DNA of 64,000 nucleotides, from contig OZ218958.1 in assembly GCA_965112735.1 (NCBI GenBank), positions 1,364,001 to 1,428,000 on the forward strand, written 5' to 3'. The notes below the pieces were generated by a model. That model made no database searches, was not told the DNA's origin, and saw only the letters and a program-made list of their open reading frames with translations. The position numbers and the translations under genes are program-made. This document shows positions 54,750 through 64,000 of this stretch, piece after piece (within the stretch, counting starts at the first letter, position 1; every line of letters begins with the position of its first letter). This stretch comes from Phaeosaccion multiseriatum (lineage: Eukaryota; Ochrophyta, other classes).

Positions 54750-55249
54750 CTGCACGCACACACACGCACAAAGAGACACACACACGCGCACACACACACA
54801 CACACATGCACACACACATGCACGCACGCATACACACACATGCACGCGCACACACACATGCATACACATACAAACACACACGCACTCACGCACACATACG
54901 CGCACACACACATACACAGAGTCGACGCGCACACACGCATGTACAGGAGGCACTCACACACGCACAAACTCACACACACACAAGCACACACAGACATACA
55001 AGCACGACACGCACGCAAAACACGCACACACACGCACGGACACGTACACACACACGCACACGCACACGGGCATCCACACACGCACACACACACGCATATA
55101 CACACACGCAAAGACATCGTCTCGTCGCAATGTGCACTCAGGGAGCTAAACGTGGGCACGCAACGCAAGACCCCGTGGGCAGCACTCTCTGACCTGCCAT
55201 TCTTAGCACATCAGACAGCAAGCAGTAGCACATCGCAACTTCCTCCCCC

Positions 55250-58200
55250 CTCCTCTCTCCTCCTCCTCCTCCGCCTCCTCCTCCTCCTCCTCCACCTCCT
55301 CCTCCTCCTCCTCCTCCTCCCCCTCCTCCTCCTCCTCCTCCTCCCCCTCTTCCTCCTCCTCCCCCTCTTCCTCCTCCTCCTCCTCTTCCTCCTCCTCCTC
55401 CTCCCCTCCTCCTCCTCCTCCTCCTCCTCCTCCTCCTCCTCCTCCTCCTCCTCCTCCTCCTCCTCCTCCTCCTCCTCCTCCTCCTCCTCCTCCTCCTCCT
55501 CCTCCTCCTCCTCCTCCTCCTCCTCCTCCTCCTCCTCCTCCTCCTCCTCCTCCTCCTCCTCCTCCTCCTCCTCCTCCTCCTCCTCCTCCTCCTCCTCCTC
55601 CTCCTCCTCCTCCTCCTCCTCCTCCTCCTCCTCCTCCTCCTCCTCCTCCTCCTCCTCCTCCTCCTCCTCCTCCTCCTCCTCCTCCTCCTCCTCCTCCTCC
55701 TCCTCCTCCTCCTCCTCCTCCTCCTCCTCCTCCTCCTCCTCCTCCTCCTCCTCCTCCTCCTCCTCCTCCTCCTCCTCCTCCTCCTCCTCCTCCTCCTCCT
55801 CCTCCTCCTCCTCCTCCTCCTCCTCCTCCTCCTCCTCCTCCTCCTCCTCCTCCTCCTCCTCCTCCTCCTCCTCCTCCTCCTCCTCCTCCTCCTCCTCCTC
55901 CTCCTCCTCCTCCTCCTCCTCCTCCTCCTCCTCCTCCTCCTCCTCCTCCTCCTCCTCCTCCTCCTCCTCCTCCTCCTCCTCCTCCTCCTCCTCCTCCTCC
56001 TCCTCCTCCTCCTCCTCCTCCTCCTCCTCCTCCTCCTCCTCCTCCTCCTCCTCCTCCTCCTCCTCCTCCTCCTCCTCCTCCTCCTCCTCCTCCTCCTCCT
56101 CCTCCTCCTCCTCCTCCTCCTCCTCCTCCTCCTCCTCCTCCTCCTCCTCCTCCTCCTCCTCCTCCTCCTCCTCCTCCTCCTCCTCCTCCTCCTCCTCCTC
56201 CTCCTCCTCCTCCTCCTCCTCCTCCTCCTCCTCCTCCTCCTCCTCCTCCTCCTCCTCCTCCTCCTCCTCCTCCTCCTCCTCCTCCTCCTCCTCCTCCTCC
56301 TCCTCCTCCTCCTCCTCCTCCTCCTCCTCCTCCTCCTCCTCCTCCTCCTCCTCCTCCTCCTCCTCCTCCTCCTCCTCCTCCTCCTCCTCCTCCTCCTCCT
56401 CCTCCTCCTCCTCCTCCTCCTCCTCCTCCTCCTCCTCCTCCTCCTCCTCCTCCTCCTCCTCCTCCTCCTCCTCCTCCTCCTCCTCCTCCTCCTCCTCCTC
56501 CTCCTCCTCCTCCTCCTCCTCCTCCTCCTCCTCCTCCTCCTCCTCCTCCTCCTCCTCCTCCTCCTCCTCCTCCTCCTCCTCCTCCTCCTCCTCCTCCTCC
56601 TCCTCCTCCTCCTCCTCCTCCTCCTCCTCCTCCTCCTCCTCCTCCTCCTCCTCCTCCTCCTCCTCCTCCTCCTCCTCCTCCTCCTCCTCCTCCTCCTCCT
56701 CCTCCTCCTCCTCCTCCTCCTCCTCCTCCTCCTCCTCCTCCTCCTCCTCCTCCTCCTCCTCCTCCTCCTCCTCCTCCTCCTCCTCCTCCTCCTCCTCCTC
56801 CTCCTCCTCCTCCTCCTCCTCCTCCTCCTCCTCCTCCTCCTCCTCCTCCTCCTCCTCCTCCTCCTCCTCCTCCTCCTCCTCCTCCTCCTCCTCCTCCTCC
56901 TCCTCCTCCTCCTCCTCCTCCTCCTCCTCCTCCTCCTCCTCCTCCTCCTCCTCCTCCTCCTCCTCCTCCTCCTCCTCCTCCTCCTCCTCCTCCTCCTCCT
57001 CCTCCTCCTCCTCCTCCTCCTCCTCCTCCTCCTCCTCCTCCTCCTCCTCCTCCTCCTCCTCCTCCTCCTCCTCCTCCTCCTCCTCCTCCTCCTCCTCCTC
57101 CTCCTCCTCCTCCTCCTCCTCCTCCTCCTCCTCCTCCTCCTCCTCCTCCTCCTCCTCCTCCTCCTCCTCCTCCTCCTCCTCCTCCTCCTCCTCCTCCTCC
57201 TCCTCCTCCTCCTCCTCCTCCTCCTCCTCCTCCTCCTCCTCCTCCTCCTCCTCCTCCTCCTCCTCCTCCTCCTCCTCCTCCTCCTCCTCCTCCTCCTCCT
57301 CCTCCTCCTCCTCCTCCTCCTCCTCCTCCTCCTCCTCCTCCTCCTCCTCCTCCTCCTCCTCCTCCTCCTCCTCCTCCTCCTCCTCCTCCTCCTCCTCCTC
57401 CTCCTCCTCCTCCTCCTCCTCCTCCTCCTCCTCCTCCTCCTCCTCCTCCTCCTCCTCCTCCTCCTCCTCCTCCTCCTCCTCCTCCTCCTCCTCCTCCTCC
57501 TCCTCCTCCTCCTCCTCCTCCTCCTCCTCCTCCTCCTCCTCCTCCTCCTCCTCCTCCTCCTCCTCCTCCTCCTCCTCCTCCTCCTCCTCCTCCTCCTCCT
57601 CCTCCTCCTCCTCCTCCTCCTCCTCCTCCTCCTCCTCCTCCTCCTCCTCCTCCTCCTCCTCCTCCTCCTCCTCCTCCTCCTCCTCCTCCTCCTCCTCCTC
57701 CTCCTCCTCCTCCTCCTCCTCCTCCTCCTCCTCCTCCTCCTCCTCCTCCTCCTCCTCCTCCTCCTCCTCCTCCTCCTCCTCCTCCTCCTCCTCCTCCTCC
57801 TCCTCCTCCTCCTCCTCCTCCTCCTCCTCCTCCTCCTCCTCCTCCTCCTCCTCCTCCTCCTCCTCCTCCTCCTCCTCCTCCTCCTCCTCCTCCTCCTCCT
57901 CCTCCTCCTCCTCCTCCTCCTCCTCCTCCTCCTCCTCCTCCTCCTCCTCCTCCTCCTCCTCCTCCTCCTCCTCCTCCTCCTCCTCCTCCTCCTCCTCCTC
58001 CTCCTCCTCCTCCTCCTCCTCCTCCTCCTCCTCCTCCTCCTCCTCCTCCTCCTCCTCCTCCTCCTCCTCCTCCTCCTCCTCCTCCTCCTCCTCCTCCTCC
58101 TCCTCCTCCTCCTCCTCCTCCTCCTCCTCCTCCTCCTCCTCCTCCTCCTCCTCCTCCTCCTCCTCCTCCTCCTCCTCCTCCTCCTCCTCCTCCTCCTCCT

Positions 58201-59332
58201 CCTCCTCCTCCTCCTCCTCCTCCTCCTCCTCCTCCTCCTCCTCCTCCTCCTCCTCCTCCTCCTCCTCCTCCTCCTCCTCCTCCTCCTCCTCCTCCTCCTC
58301 CTCCTCCTCCTCCTCCTCCTCCTCCTCCTCCTCCTCCTCCTCCTCCTCCTCCTCCTCCTCCTCCTCCTCCTCCTCCTCCTCCTCCTCCTCCTCCTCCTCC
58401 TCCTCCTCCTCCTCCTCCTCCTCCTCCTCCTCCTCCTCCTCCTCCTCCTCCTCCTCCTCCTCCTCCTCCTCCTCCTCCTCCTCCTCCTCCTCCTCCTCCT
58501 CCTCCTCCTCCTCCTCCTCCTCCTCCTCCTCCTCCTCCTCCTCCTCCTCCTCCTCCTCCTCCTCCTCCTCCTCCTCCTCCTCCTCCTCCTCCTCCTCCTC
58601 CTCCTCCTCCTCCTCCTCCTCCTCCTCCTCCTCCTCCTCCTCCTCCTCCTCCTCCTCCTCCTCCTCCTCCTCCTCCTCCTCCTCCTCCTCCTCCTCCTCC
58701 TCCTCCTCCTCCTCCTCCTCCTCCTCCTCCTCCTCCTCCTCCTCCTCCTCCTCCTCCTCCTCCTCCTCCTCCTCCTCCTCCTCCTCCTCCTCCTCCTCCT
58801 CCTCCTCCTCCTCCTCCTCCTCCTCCTCCTCCTCCTCCTCCTCCTCCTCCTCCTCCTCCTCCTCCTCCTCCTCCTCCTCCTCCTCCTCCTCCTCCTCCTC
58901 CTCCTCCTCCTCCTCCTCCTCCTCCTCCTCCTCCTCCTCCTCCTCCTCCTCCTCCTCCTCCTCCTCCTCCTCCTCCTCCTCCTCCTCCTCCTCCTCCTCC
59001 TCCTCCTCCTCCTCCTCCTCCTCCTCCTCCTCCTCCTCCTCCTCCTCCTCCTCCTCCTCCTCCTCCTCCTCCTCCTCCTCCTCCTCCTCCTCCTCCTCCT
59101 CCTCCTCCTCCTCCTCCTCTCCTCCTCCTCCTCCTCCTCCTCCTCCTTCTCCTCCTCCTCCTCCTCCTCTCCTCCTCCTCCTCCTCCCTCCTCCTCCTCC
59201 TCCTCCTCCTCCTCCTCCTCCTCCTCCTCCTCCTCCTCCTCCTCCTCCTCCTTCTCCTCCTCCTCCTCCTCTTCCTCCTTCTCCTCCTCCTCCTCCTTCT
59301 CCTCCTCCTCCTCCCCCTCCTCCTCCAGCAAG
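55250..59332. repeat. (TCC)n array, ~4.1 kb, perfect for about 3.7 kb
   Basis: TCC triplets with a few CCC/TTC variants at both ends. The run from about 55405 to 59119 shows no interruption, roughly 1,238 units. Open frames of more than 1,300 codons run through it on both strands (poly-Ser, poly-Gly, poly-Arg) only because the triplet has no stop in any frame. One strand is pure purine (GGA), prone to triplex and G-quadruplex structures. The exact length is likely to vary and may be an assembly estimate. Confidence 0.98.
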
Positions 59333-59493
59333 CTTTGCTTCTCCCGCCCTGCTTGCTAACGTCGCTTCGCACCGTCCCGTCTTGAACGTCCACTACCGAG
59401 CCGTGCACCTCTCTCGTGCCCGCCGCTGCTGTCTTTGAGTCGCTCGCTTTCTTGCCCCCCCCCCCCTCCCTCTTGCCCTCTCACGGGGTGGGT

Positions 59494-59682
59494 CCCAGCC
59501 AATGTGGCAGCGCTCAGGCCCTCTGCCCTAGGCCGGTTTGTGTGTGGATGTGTGGCTGGCTGGCTTGAAGATAGGGGTGATGCCTCCGGCTCTCCCTTCC
59601 CCTGCTCGATGGCAGCTCGAGGGAAGCTCCAGCGAGCTTGCAGCACGAGTCTGTCTGGCTTCACGCCGTCCCCCGGGGACAA
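59494..59682 (-). CDS. Candidate internal exon, minus strand
   Basis: A good acceptor (CTCTTGTACCCACAG at 59683) opens a frame reading LSPGDGVKPDRLVLQARWSF, then PRAAIEQGKGE, up to a GTGAGAGG donor near 59493, phase 0 at both ends (63 codons). It could belong with the exon at 54531-54749, in which case the whole TCC array is intronic. No family recognised. Confidence 0.3.
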
Positions 59683-59811
59683 CTGTGGGTACAAGAGTGA
59701 GGGGTGTGCTCGACCATTGATTCCTTCATAAGTGTCTCGTCGCCCGCGCGCACGTGCACACGCACACATACATACAGCCACGCGTGCACGCACACACACA
59801 CGCACACATAG

Positions 59812-59954
<143 letters not shown>

Positions 59955-60360
59955 CACACCTTCTTTTGCTGGTCGGCCCTGTCGCCCTTGGGCTGAGATG
60001 AGGGCGCTGAAGGCGACGATGGTGTCTTACCCCGCAGCGCTCAGGACATCCCAAGCTGTGCCTCTTCCAGCGCCCACACACGCACACACGCAACAAGCAA
60101 GCACACACACTCTTGCTCTCTCTGGCTCTCTTTCTCCCTCGTACATACACACGCACACACACACGCACACACACACGCACACACACGCACACACACGCAC
60201 ACACACGCACACACACGCACACACACACTCTCTCTCTGATGACTCTGAGTCTCTCTCTGAGTCTCTCTCTGACTCTCACACGAGACACACGCGCACACAC
60301 ACCCACACATGCAGCCACTACACTCTCTGTGTCTCTCTCTCGCTTCAACCTCTCGCACAC

Positions 60361-60479
60361 GTCAACAGCTAGCGAATAGCGTGTTGGCTGAAAGATGATC
60401 ACGCGGCCCTGCTCTTCGCTGCCCATATGCCACCCAACCCATGTGCCTTTGCCAGGGGAGGAGTCGAGGGAGCGAGCAC
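60361..60479 (-). CDS. Candidate internal exon, minus strand
   Basis: Between an acceptor GCCGGTGTCAG (60480) and a donor GAC/GTGTGCGAG (60360) the frame reads ARSLDSSPGKGTWVGWHMGS and then EEQGRVIIFQPTRYSLAVD. The low-repeat, mixed composition supports coding; no domain is recognised. It may belong to the same gene as the candidates at 59494 and 54531. Confidence 0.35.
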
Positions 60480-60832
60480 CTGACACCGGCGATAGCGGTG
60501 ACTCAATAGCGTGCATGTCAGGGGTTGCCTCTCTCTCTCTCTCTCTCTGCCTCCCTCTCTCTCTCTCACGCACAGATACACGCACAGCACGGAAGCAGAC
60601 CTAGTACACTAATCACACCCTCTTGGTTGTCTGCCTCTCGCTCAGCCACTCACCTCTCCCTCTCTCTCACACACAGCCAGACACGCACACAGCCACGCAC
60701 ACGCTCACACACAAACACATCAACACACTCTCTCTCTCACACACAAACACAAACACATAATAAATTGAAACCGCAGACGCCCCCCCCCCATACACACACC
60801 CATAGCTACAACACATGACTCTCTGCCTCGCT

Positions 60833-60868
<36 letters not shown>

Positions 60869-61754
60869 ATTTAACCCCTGGCTGGCGCACGTCAAGCAAG
60901 GTAAGAAGAGCTGATGCATAGCGCGCCGGCCCAGCTCTGCCTACGTTGCCTATATGCCTGCCGTCACCCTGCCCATGGCTGTGCGTGTTCTGCCCTTGGG
61001 GGAGGGGAGGAGGGGGCGGAGGTGTCATGGAGCACCTGGCCTGCCTGGCGCCGGGGGTCGACTCTCTGACCCTCTCTTACCTCTCTCTCTCTCGACTCTG
61101 TCTCTCGCTCACTCATCTCTCTCTCACACGCACAGCCACGCGCACACGCACACGCACACGCACACGCACACGCACACACACAGTTGAACTGTATACGTTT
61201 GCATGCACCTCCCCCACCCCTGGAGCATTTCCCCGCTACAACCAAAGGGCCCCATATTTACTTCTGTTAGAACGTACGTATGCGATTGCATGTTTTATGT
61301 TTTCGGGGCCGTGCCTTGCTTGATGTCTTGGGGGAGGTGCAAAGCAATGGGGGCCAATGATTCGGCCCCCCATGCGCAAAGGCGGGCCGAGCGAGGCCTT
61401 TTACACTTTTTTCGGGCCCTTGCGGAGCTCCAATGCGGAGCTCCAAAGCCCAATCTCCGGGGTCTCCTAGGCCTGCAATGGTTTTCCGTGCAAAGCTCTG
61501 AAAACTATTGATGACCGGTTTTGGTGGGGCGAGATGCCCCACTCGGTGAAAGTGGGTATTTTTAGTACCCAATTTTTTTAAAAGTGGGTATTTTTAGTAC
61601 AGTACCCAATATGGACCAGTAGCGCCCCTTCCCCCCCCCCTCCTTTTTTTGTGTGTGTGTCTGCCCCTGCTACAGGGGAAAATATACTACGCTATGATAT
61701 GACGATATAATGGTATTACCACGATAACAATGGTATTCATATTTACAGACACAC
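60480..61754. other. Repeat-rich spacer before the Crypton-type gene
   Basis: (CT)n and (CA)n tracts to about 61190, then unique sequence. At 61551-61568 and 61583-61600 the 18-nt phrase AAGTGGGTATTTTTAGTA is directly repeated, and each copy can pair TGGGTA with a following TACCCA to form a small hairpin. An AT-rich tract at 61680-61755 precedes the recombinase stop. No gene is supported. Confidence 0.5.
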
Positions 61755-63896
61755 TTAGTGTCCGTCCTCAATCATGCATGGCTTACAGTAGTAGTCAAAA
61801 TCGCCTTCCACAAAACCCTTGCTGTCGCAAAACTCGACGGTGCACATGTGGTGCACGAGGTTTCCACACGCTCTTTCGGATGGGCAGAGGAACAGCTTGA
61901 CTTGCGAGGGCTTAGTACAGCCATACGAGCATGTGAAGGCCATGTCTCCCTCTCTCAAGCCGCCCAACGACGGCGCTGCTGACGCGGCAGCAGCGGCAGT
62001 AGCGGCCGCAGCGGCCGCATCAGAGGCAGCAGCAGAAGCAGCATCAGAAGCAGTACCAGTACCAGTACGCTGTTTTTTTTGGGCCCCCCTTCCCCCACCC
62101 CTTCCTCCTCCTCCTCCTCCGGCTCCGCCTCCTCCTGTTGCAGCAGCAGCAGCAGCAGCAGCATTGCTGCTGCCACCTCCCTCCTCGTCGTCCTCTGCAC
62201 CGCTATCACCTCCATCCCCCTCCTTCGACTCGTCTGCACCAGTGCCACTTTCCTTCGCCCTCGCCCGCTTCGCCCGTTTTTTCGCGTCCGCCTGCTGCGC
62301 GCTCCATAAAATATACACGGTGGTCCACACCAGCTGATTGAAGCGGCGCTTGTGAGAATCAGAACGAGACTTGATGTCAAAGGCGTCTTTGACTGCGTCA
62401 AACATGCTTCGCGCTTCTTCAAGCGTCGGCTTGTCCTTCCAGAGCCCCTTTTCTTTCGCCGCGGATTCAATCGCACCCATCAAACAGCAAAATTTTGACA
62501 TCCTTCGCTTCTCCGCCCTCCCCTGCACGTCTGCTGTCGTGAATTCTCGAAGGCGAGGAGTGCCTGTCATCCAAGCATCCCAAGCAGCGCGCACAGTGAA
62601 GCTAGGGACCTCAAAGTGCTCGGGAAGGGTATGCCACCGGCCGTTGTAGAGATACAGAGGTGGCTGATCTGCACCTGCACAAGAAGAAGAAGAGGGCGGG
62701 GCGCTGCTCGAACCCTCACCAAGGCCCAGAGTGCCTGCCTGGTGAGCCGCGAGAAGGTCGCTGAGCCCACTCTTAGAAAAGGCTGCGTCGAGGGTCGTCT
62801 GCAGGGCCCTGCTCACACCCAGACTGGTGACAGTGCCAGAGGCCTGTGCATTCTCCTCCAGAACGTCACGGATCAGCGTCTCCAAGTCGACCTTGATCGT
62901 CTGGCCCAACACCTCAAGCTTGCCGCCTAGAGAGGCCACGCTGTCCGCCACGACTTGGAATTGCCTCAGCTGCACGACGTGGGGAGGAATCCCGGTTGCA
63001 GAAATCTCGTCCGTCTCGTCCGGATACTTCAGCACGACATGCTCTGAAAGGTCCGCCAGCAACCTTTGATCTCGGAAGAGCTGTGTCGTGAAAAGAGGGT
63101 GATTCTCCTGAAGAGTGCTGCGCAGAAAGCCGGCGTGGTACACCACACTGGCAAGACAGAATTCAGCCACCTTCCTCAATCTCAGCGGCACGTCCCTGAA
63201 GCAGCTCACAATGGCTCCCGCGAGCACGTCTTCAATGCCCTCCTTCGCTGTGCCGTCCACCTTGAGGCGCTGAAAAAAGGGAGGAAGCAATGCAAACTCC
63301 TTCGCTGAGATGTTCGCCCCGGAGGCAGCCCGGCCCACATACTGATCTGCTGCATTGATGGGGTTGAAGTAGATGCCCTGGACGCCGGGAAGAGACCATC
63401 CCATTCGAAGTTGCACAGCAATTGGGTTGGGAGCAGCGGACGAGCCGCTTGTGACGTGCGAGGCAGCGCCCTTGCGCCCAGAATGAGTGCCGAGGTCCTC
63501 TGGAGTCAGCCCCATGCCTTCCAAAATGGACGAGTTCGCCGCCGCCGTACGTCTGAGGAAGCCGCAATACCTATCGTACTGATTGTTGCCAGCGAACAGC
63601 GCGTTCTTCTCAAAACCAAAGCTCAGGAGGTAAACACCAAGCGCGAGGACGGGGCAGATCTCCGGCATGATTGGATTCGCGTAGACGTGGCGAGGATGTC
63701 GGGCCTTCTCTCCCAGCTGGTCGCCCTTTTGCTTCCCAAAATAGACGCAGAGCGCGTCCCCCTTCCACTCGAGATGATCGAGACAAATCTCCACACAGTT
63801 GGTGGCGCGGCACATCAGATTCCAGGAGAGAACGAGGAAGGGGTGGCCAAAGGCGCCCTGTCTGTGCCCGTTCTCACAGACTGCCGAGCTCAGCAT
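61755..63896 (-). CDS. Crypton-type tyrosine recombinase with GCR1_C-like and PHD-like domains, 5'-partial
   Basis: The frame runs from the first ATG at 63896 to TAG/TGA-type stop 61755 (713 aa). An acceptor-like TGTACATCGCAG just upstream (63899) and an in-frame TGA before it suggest earlier exons lie off the window. Counting from the frame opening at 63932, the recombinase domain (about 1-220) has Arg42 (MCRATN), a hairpin Lys (FGKQKG), His150-x-x-Arg153 (THSGRKG), Trp179 (MGWSLPG) and a Tyr nucleophile at 188 or 198. Residues about 424-495 (WDAWMTGTPRLREF...) resemble the GCR1_C DNA-binding domain typical of Cryptons. After an acidic, Ala/Gly-rich linker, residues 664-725 form a Cys4-His-Cys3 finger: CSYGC, LFLC, CGNLVHHMC, YYCKPC. 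Cryptons move by site-specific recombination through a circle. No internal stop is seen, so it may be intact or domesticated. Confidence 0.83.
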   Translation of the reverse strand: MLSSAVCENGHRQGAFGHPFLVLSWNLMCRATNCVEICLDHLEWKGDALCVYFGKQKGDQLGEKARHPRHVYANPIMPEICPVLALGVYLLSFGFEKNALFAGNNQYDRYCGFLRRTAAANSSILEGMGLTPEDLGTHSGRKGAASHVTSGSSAAPNPIAVQLRMGWSLPGVQGIYFNPINAADQYVGRAASGANISAKEFALLPPFFQRLKVDGTAKEGIEDVLAGAIVSCFRDVPLRLRKVAEFCLASVVYHAGFLRSTLQENHPLFTTQLFRDQRLLADLSEHVVLKYPDETDEISATGIPPHVVQLRQFQVVADSVASLGGKLEVLGQTIKVDLETLIRDVLEENAQASGTVTSLGVSRALQTTLDAAFSKSGLSDLLAAHQAGTLGLGEGSSSAPPSSSSCAGADQPPLYLYNGRWHTLPEHFEVPSFTVRAAWDAWMTGTPRLREFTTADVQGRAEKRRMSKFCCLMGAIESAAKEKGLWKDKPTLEEARSMFDAVKDAFDIKSRSDSHKRRFNQLVWTTVYILWSAQQADAKKRAKRARAKESGTGADESKEGDGGDSGAEDDEEGGGSSNAAAAAAAATGGGGAGGGGGGRGGGRGAQKKQRTGTGTASDAASAAASDAAAAAATAAAAASAAPSLGGLREGDMAFTCSYGCTKPSQVKLFLCPSERACGNLVHHMCTVEFCDSKGFVEGDFDYYCKPCMIEDGH

Positions 63897-64000
63897 TGCT
63901 GCGATGTACACAAGCGAAGGAAACAGTGGCAACCAAAGACGGCGTCAGGGCTAGGAAGTGAGTGGGGGGCAGTCAATGCATCAGCCACTTGTCTCCACCC

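Noticed and set aside
55250-59332. CRISPR array or satellite centromere
   Set aside because: There are no spacers and the unit is 3 bp. A centromere cannot be argued from one array next to ordinary genes.
54690-59438. Open frames of 1,400-1,580 codons on both strands (poly-Ser, poly-Arg, poly-Gly)
   Set aside because: They exist only because TCC/GGA triplets contain no stop codon in any frame. There is no non-repeat protein sequence around them beyond short edges.
59998-60060. Two 33-nt microexons on the minus strand ([11 protein letters not shown] and PKGDRADQQKK)
   Set aside because: The implied intron between them would be only 38 nt, shorter than any other intron here. Not supported.
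63897-63932. Start of the recombinase at 63932
   Set aside because: The codon there is TTG, and an acceptor-like CGCAG lies between it and the first ATG at 63896. More likely an exon boundary.

Overview
The window is nuclear DNA of a microbial eukaryote. Genes are cut into many exons by GT-AG introns, the coding sequence is GC-rich, and introns and spacers are filled with microsatellites. The gene set (alpha-carbonic anhydrase, EamA-type membrane transporter, SAC3/GANP mRNA-export protein, RING E3, UBTD-like ubiquitin-domain protein, Crypton tyrosine recombinase) would suit an alga, for example a stramenopile or haptophyte. That placement is inference only. Nothing looks prokaryotic or organellar. 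All gene models were built by hand: splice sites were accepted when donor and acceptor phases agreed and the joined protein made sense.

Layout. 1-1092: unresolved sequence with a 31-bp minisatellite. 1093-5091 (-): a seven-exon RING-finger/coiled-coil protein of 512 aa. 5092-5363: divergent promoter region. 5364-25121 (+): a 23-exon giant coiled-coil protein of about 3336 aa. 25965-28150 (-): a Gln/Ser-rich unknown protein, convergent with the giant gene. 28604-42475 (-): an FG-rich N-terminus, a SAC3 domain, a charged coiled coil and a GANP/MCM3AP-like C-terminal domain, in the order found in animal GANP. This is probably one gene, with one unresolved junction at 34073-34754. 42941-45319 (+): a UBTD-like protein, divergent from the GANP gene. 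45320-47431: spacer. 47432-52036 (+): an 11-exon drug/metabolite-family transporter. 52519-54023 (+): a four-exon secreted alpha-carbonic anhydrase. 54024-61754: mostly repeats, including a (TCC)n array over 3.7 kb long, with three weak exon candidates on the minus strand. 61755 to the window end (-): a Crypton-type recombinase, 5'-partial.

Most notable signal. A 12-bp word, TTGGTGATACAG, occurs 17 times exactly and at least six more times with one mismatch. Chance expectation is about 0.008 exact copies. It lies in exons of several genes and frames, in introns and in spacers. Four copies sit exactly 9 nt inside an intron boundary. One 275-bp intron of the SAC3/GANP gene (36129-36403) has the word at both ends in inverted orientation, extended to a 23-nt terminal inverted repeat. 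This is the architecture of an introner, an intron-making transposable element. Introns here are also often purine-rich after the donor and pyrimidine-rich before the acceptor.
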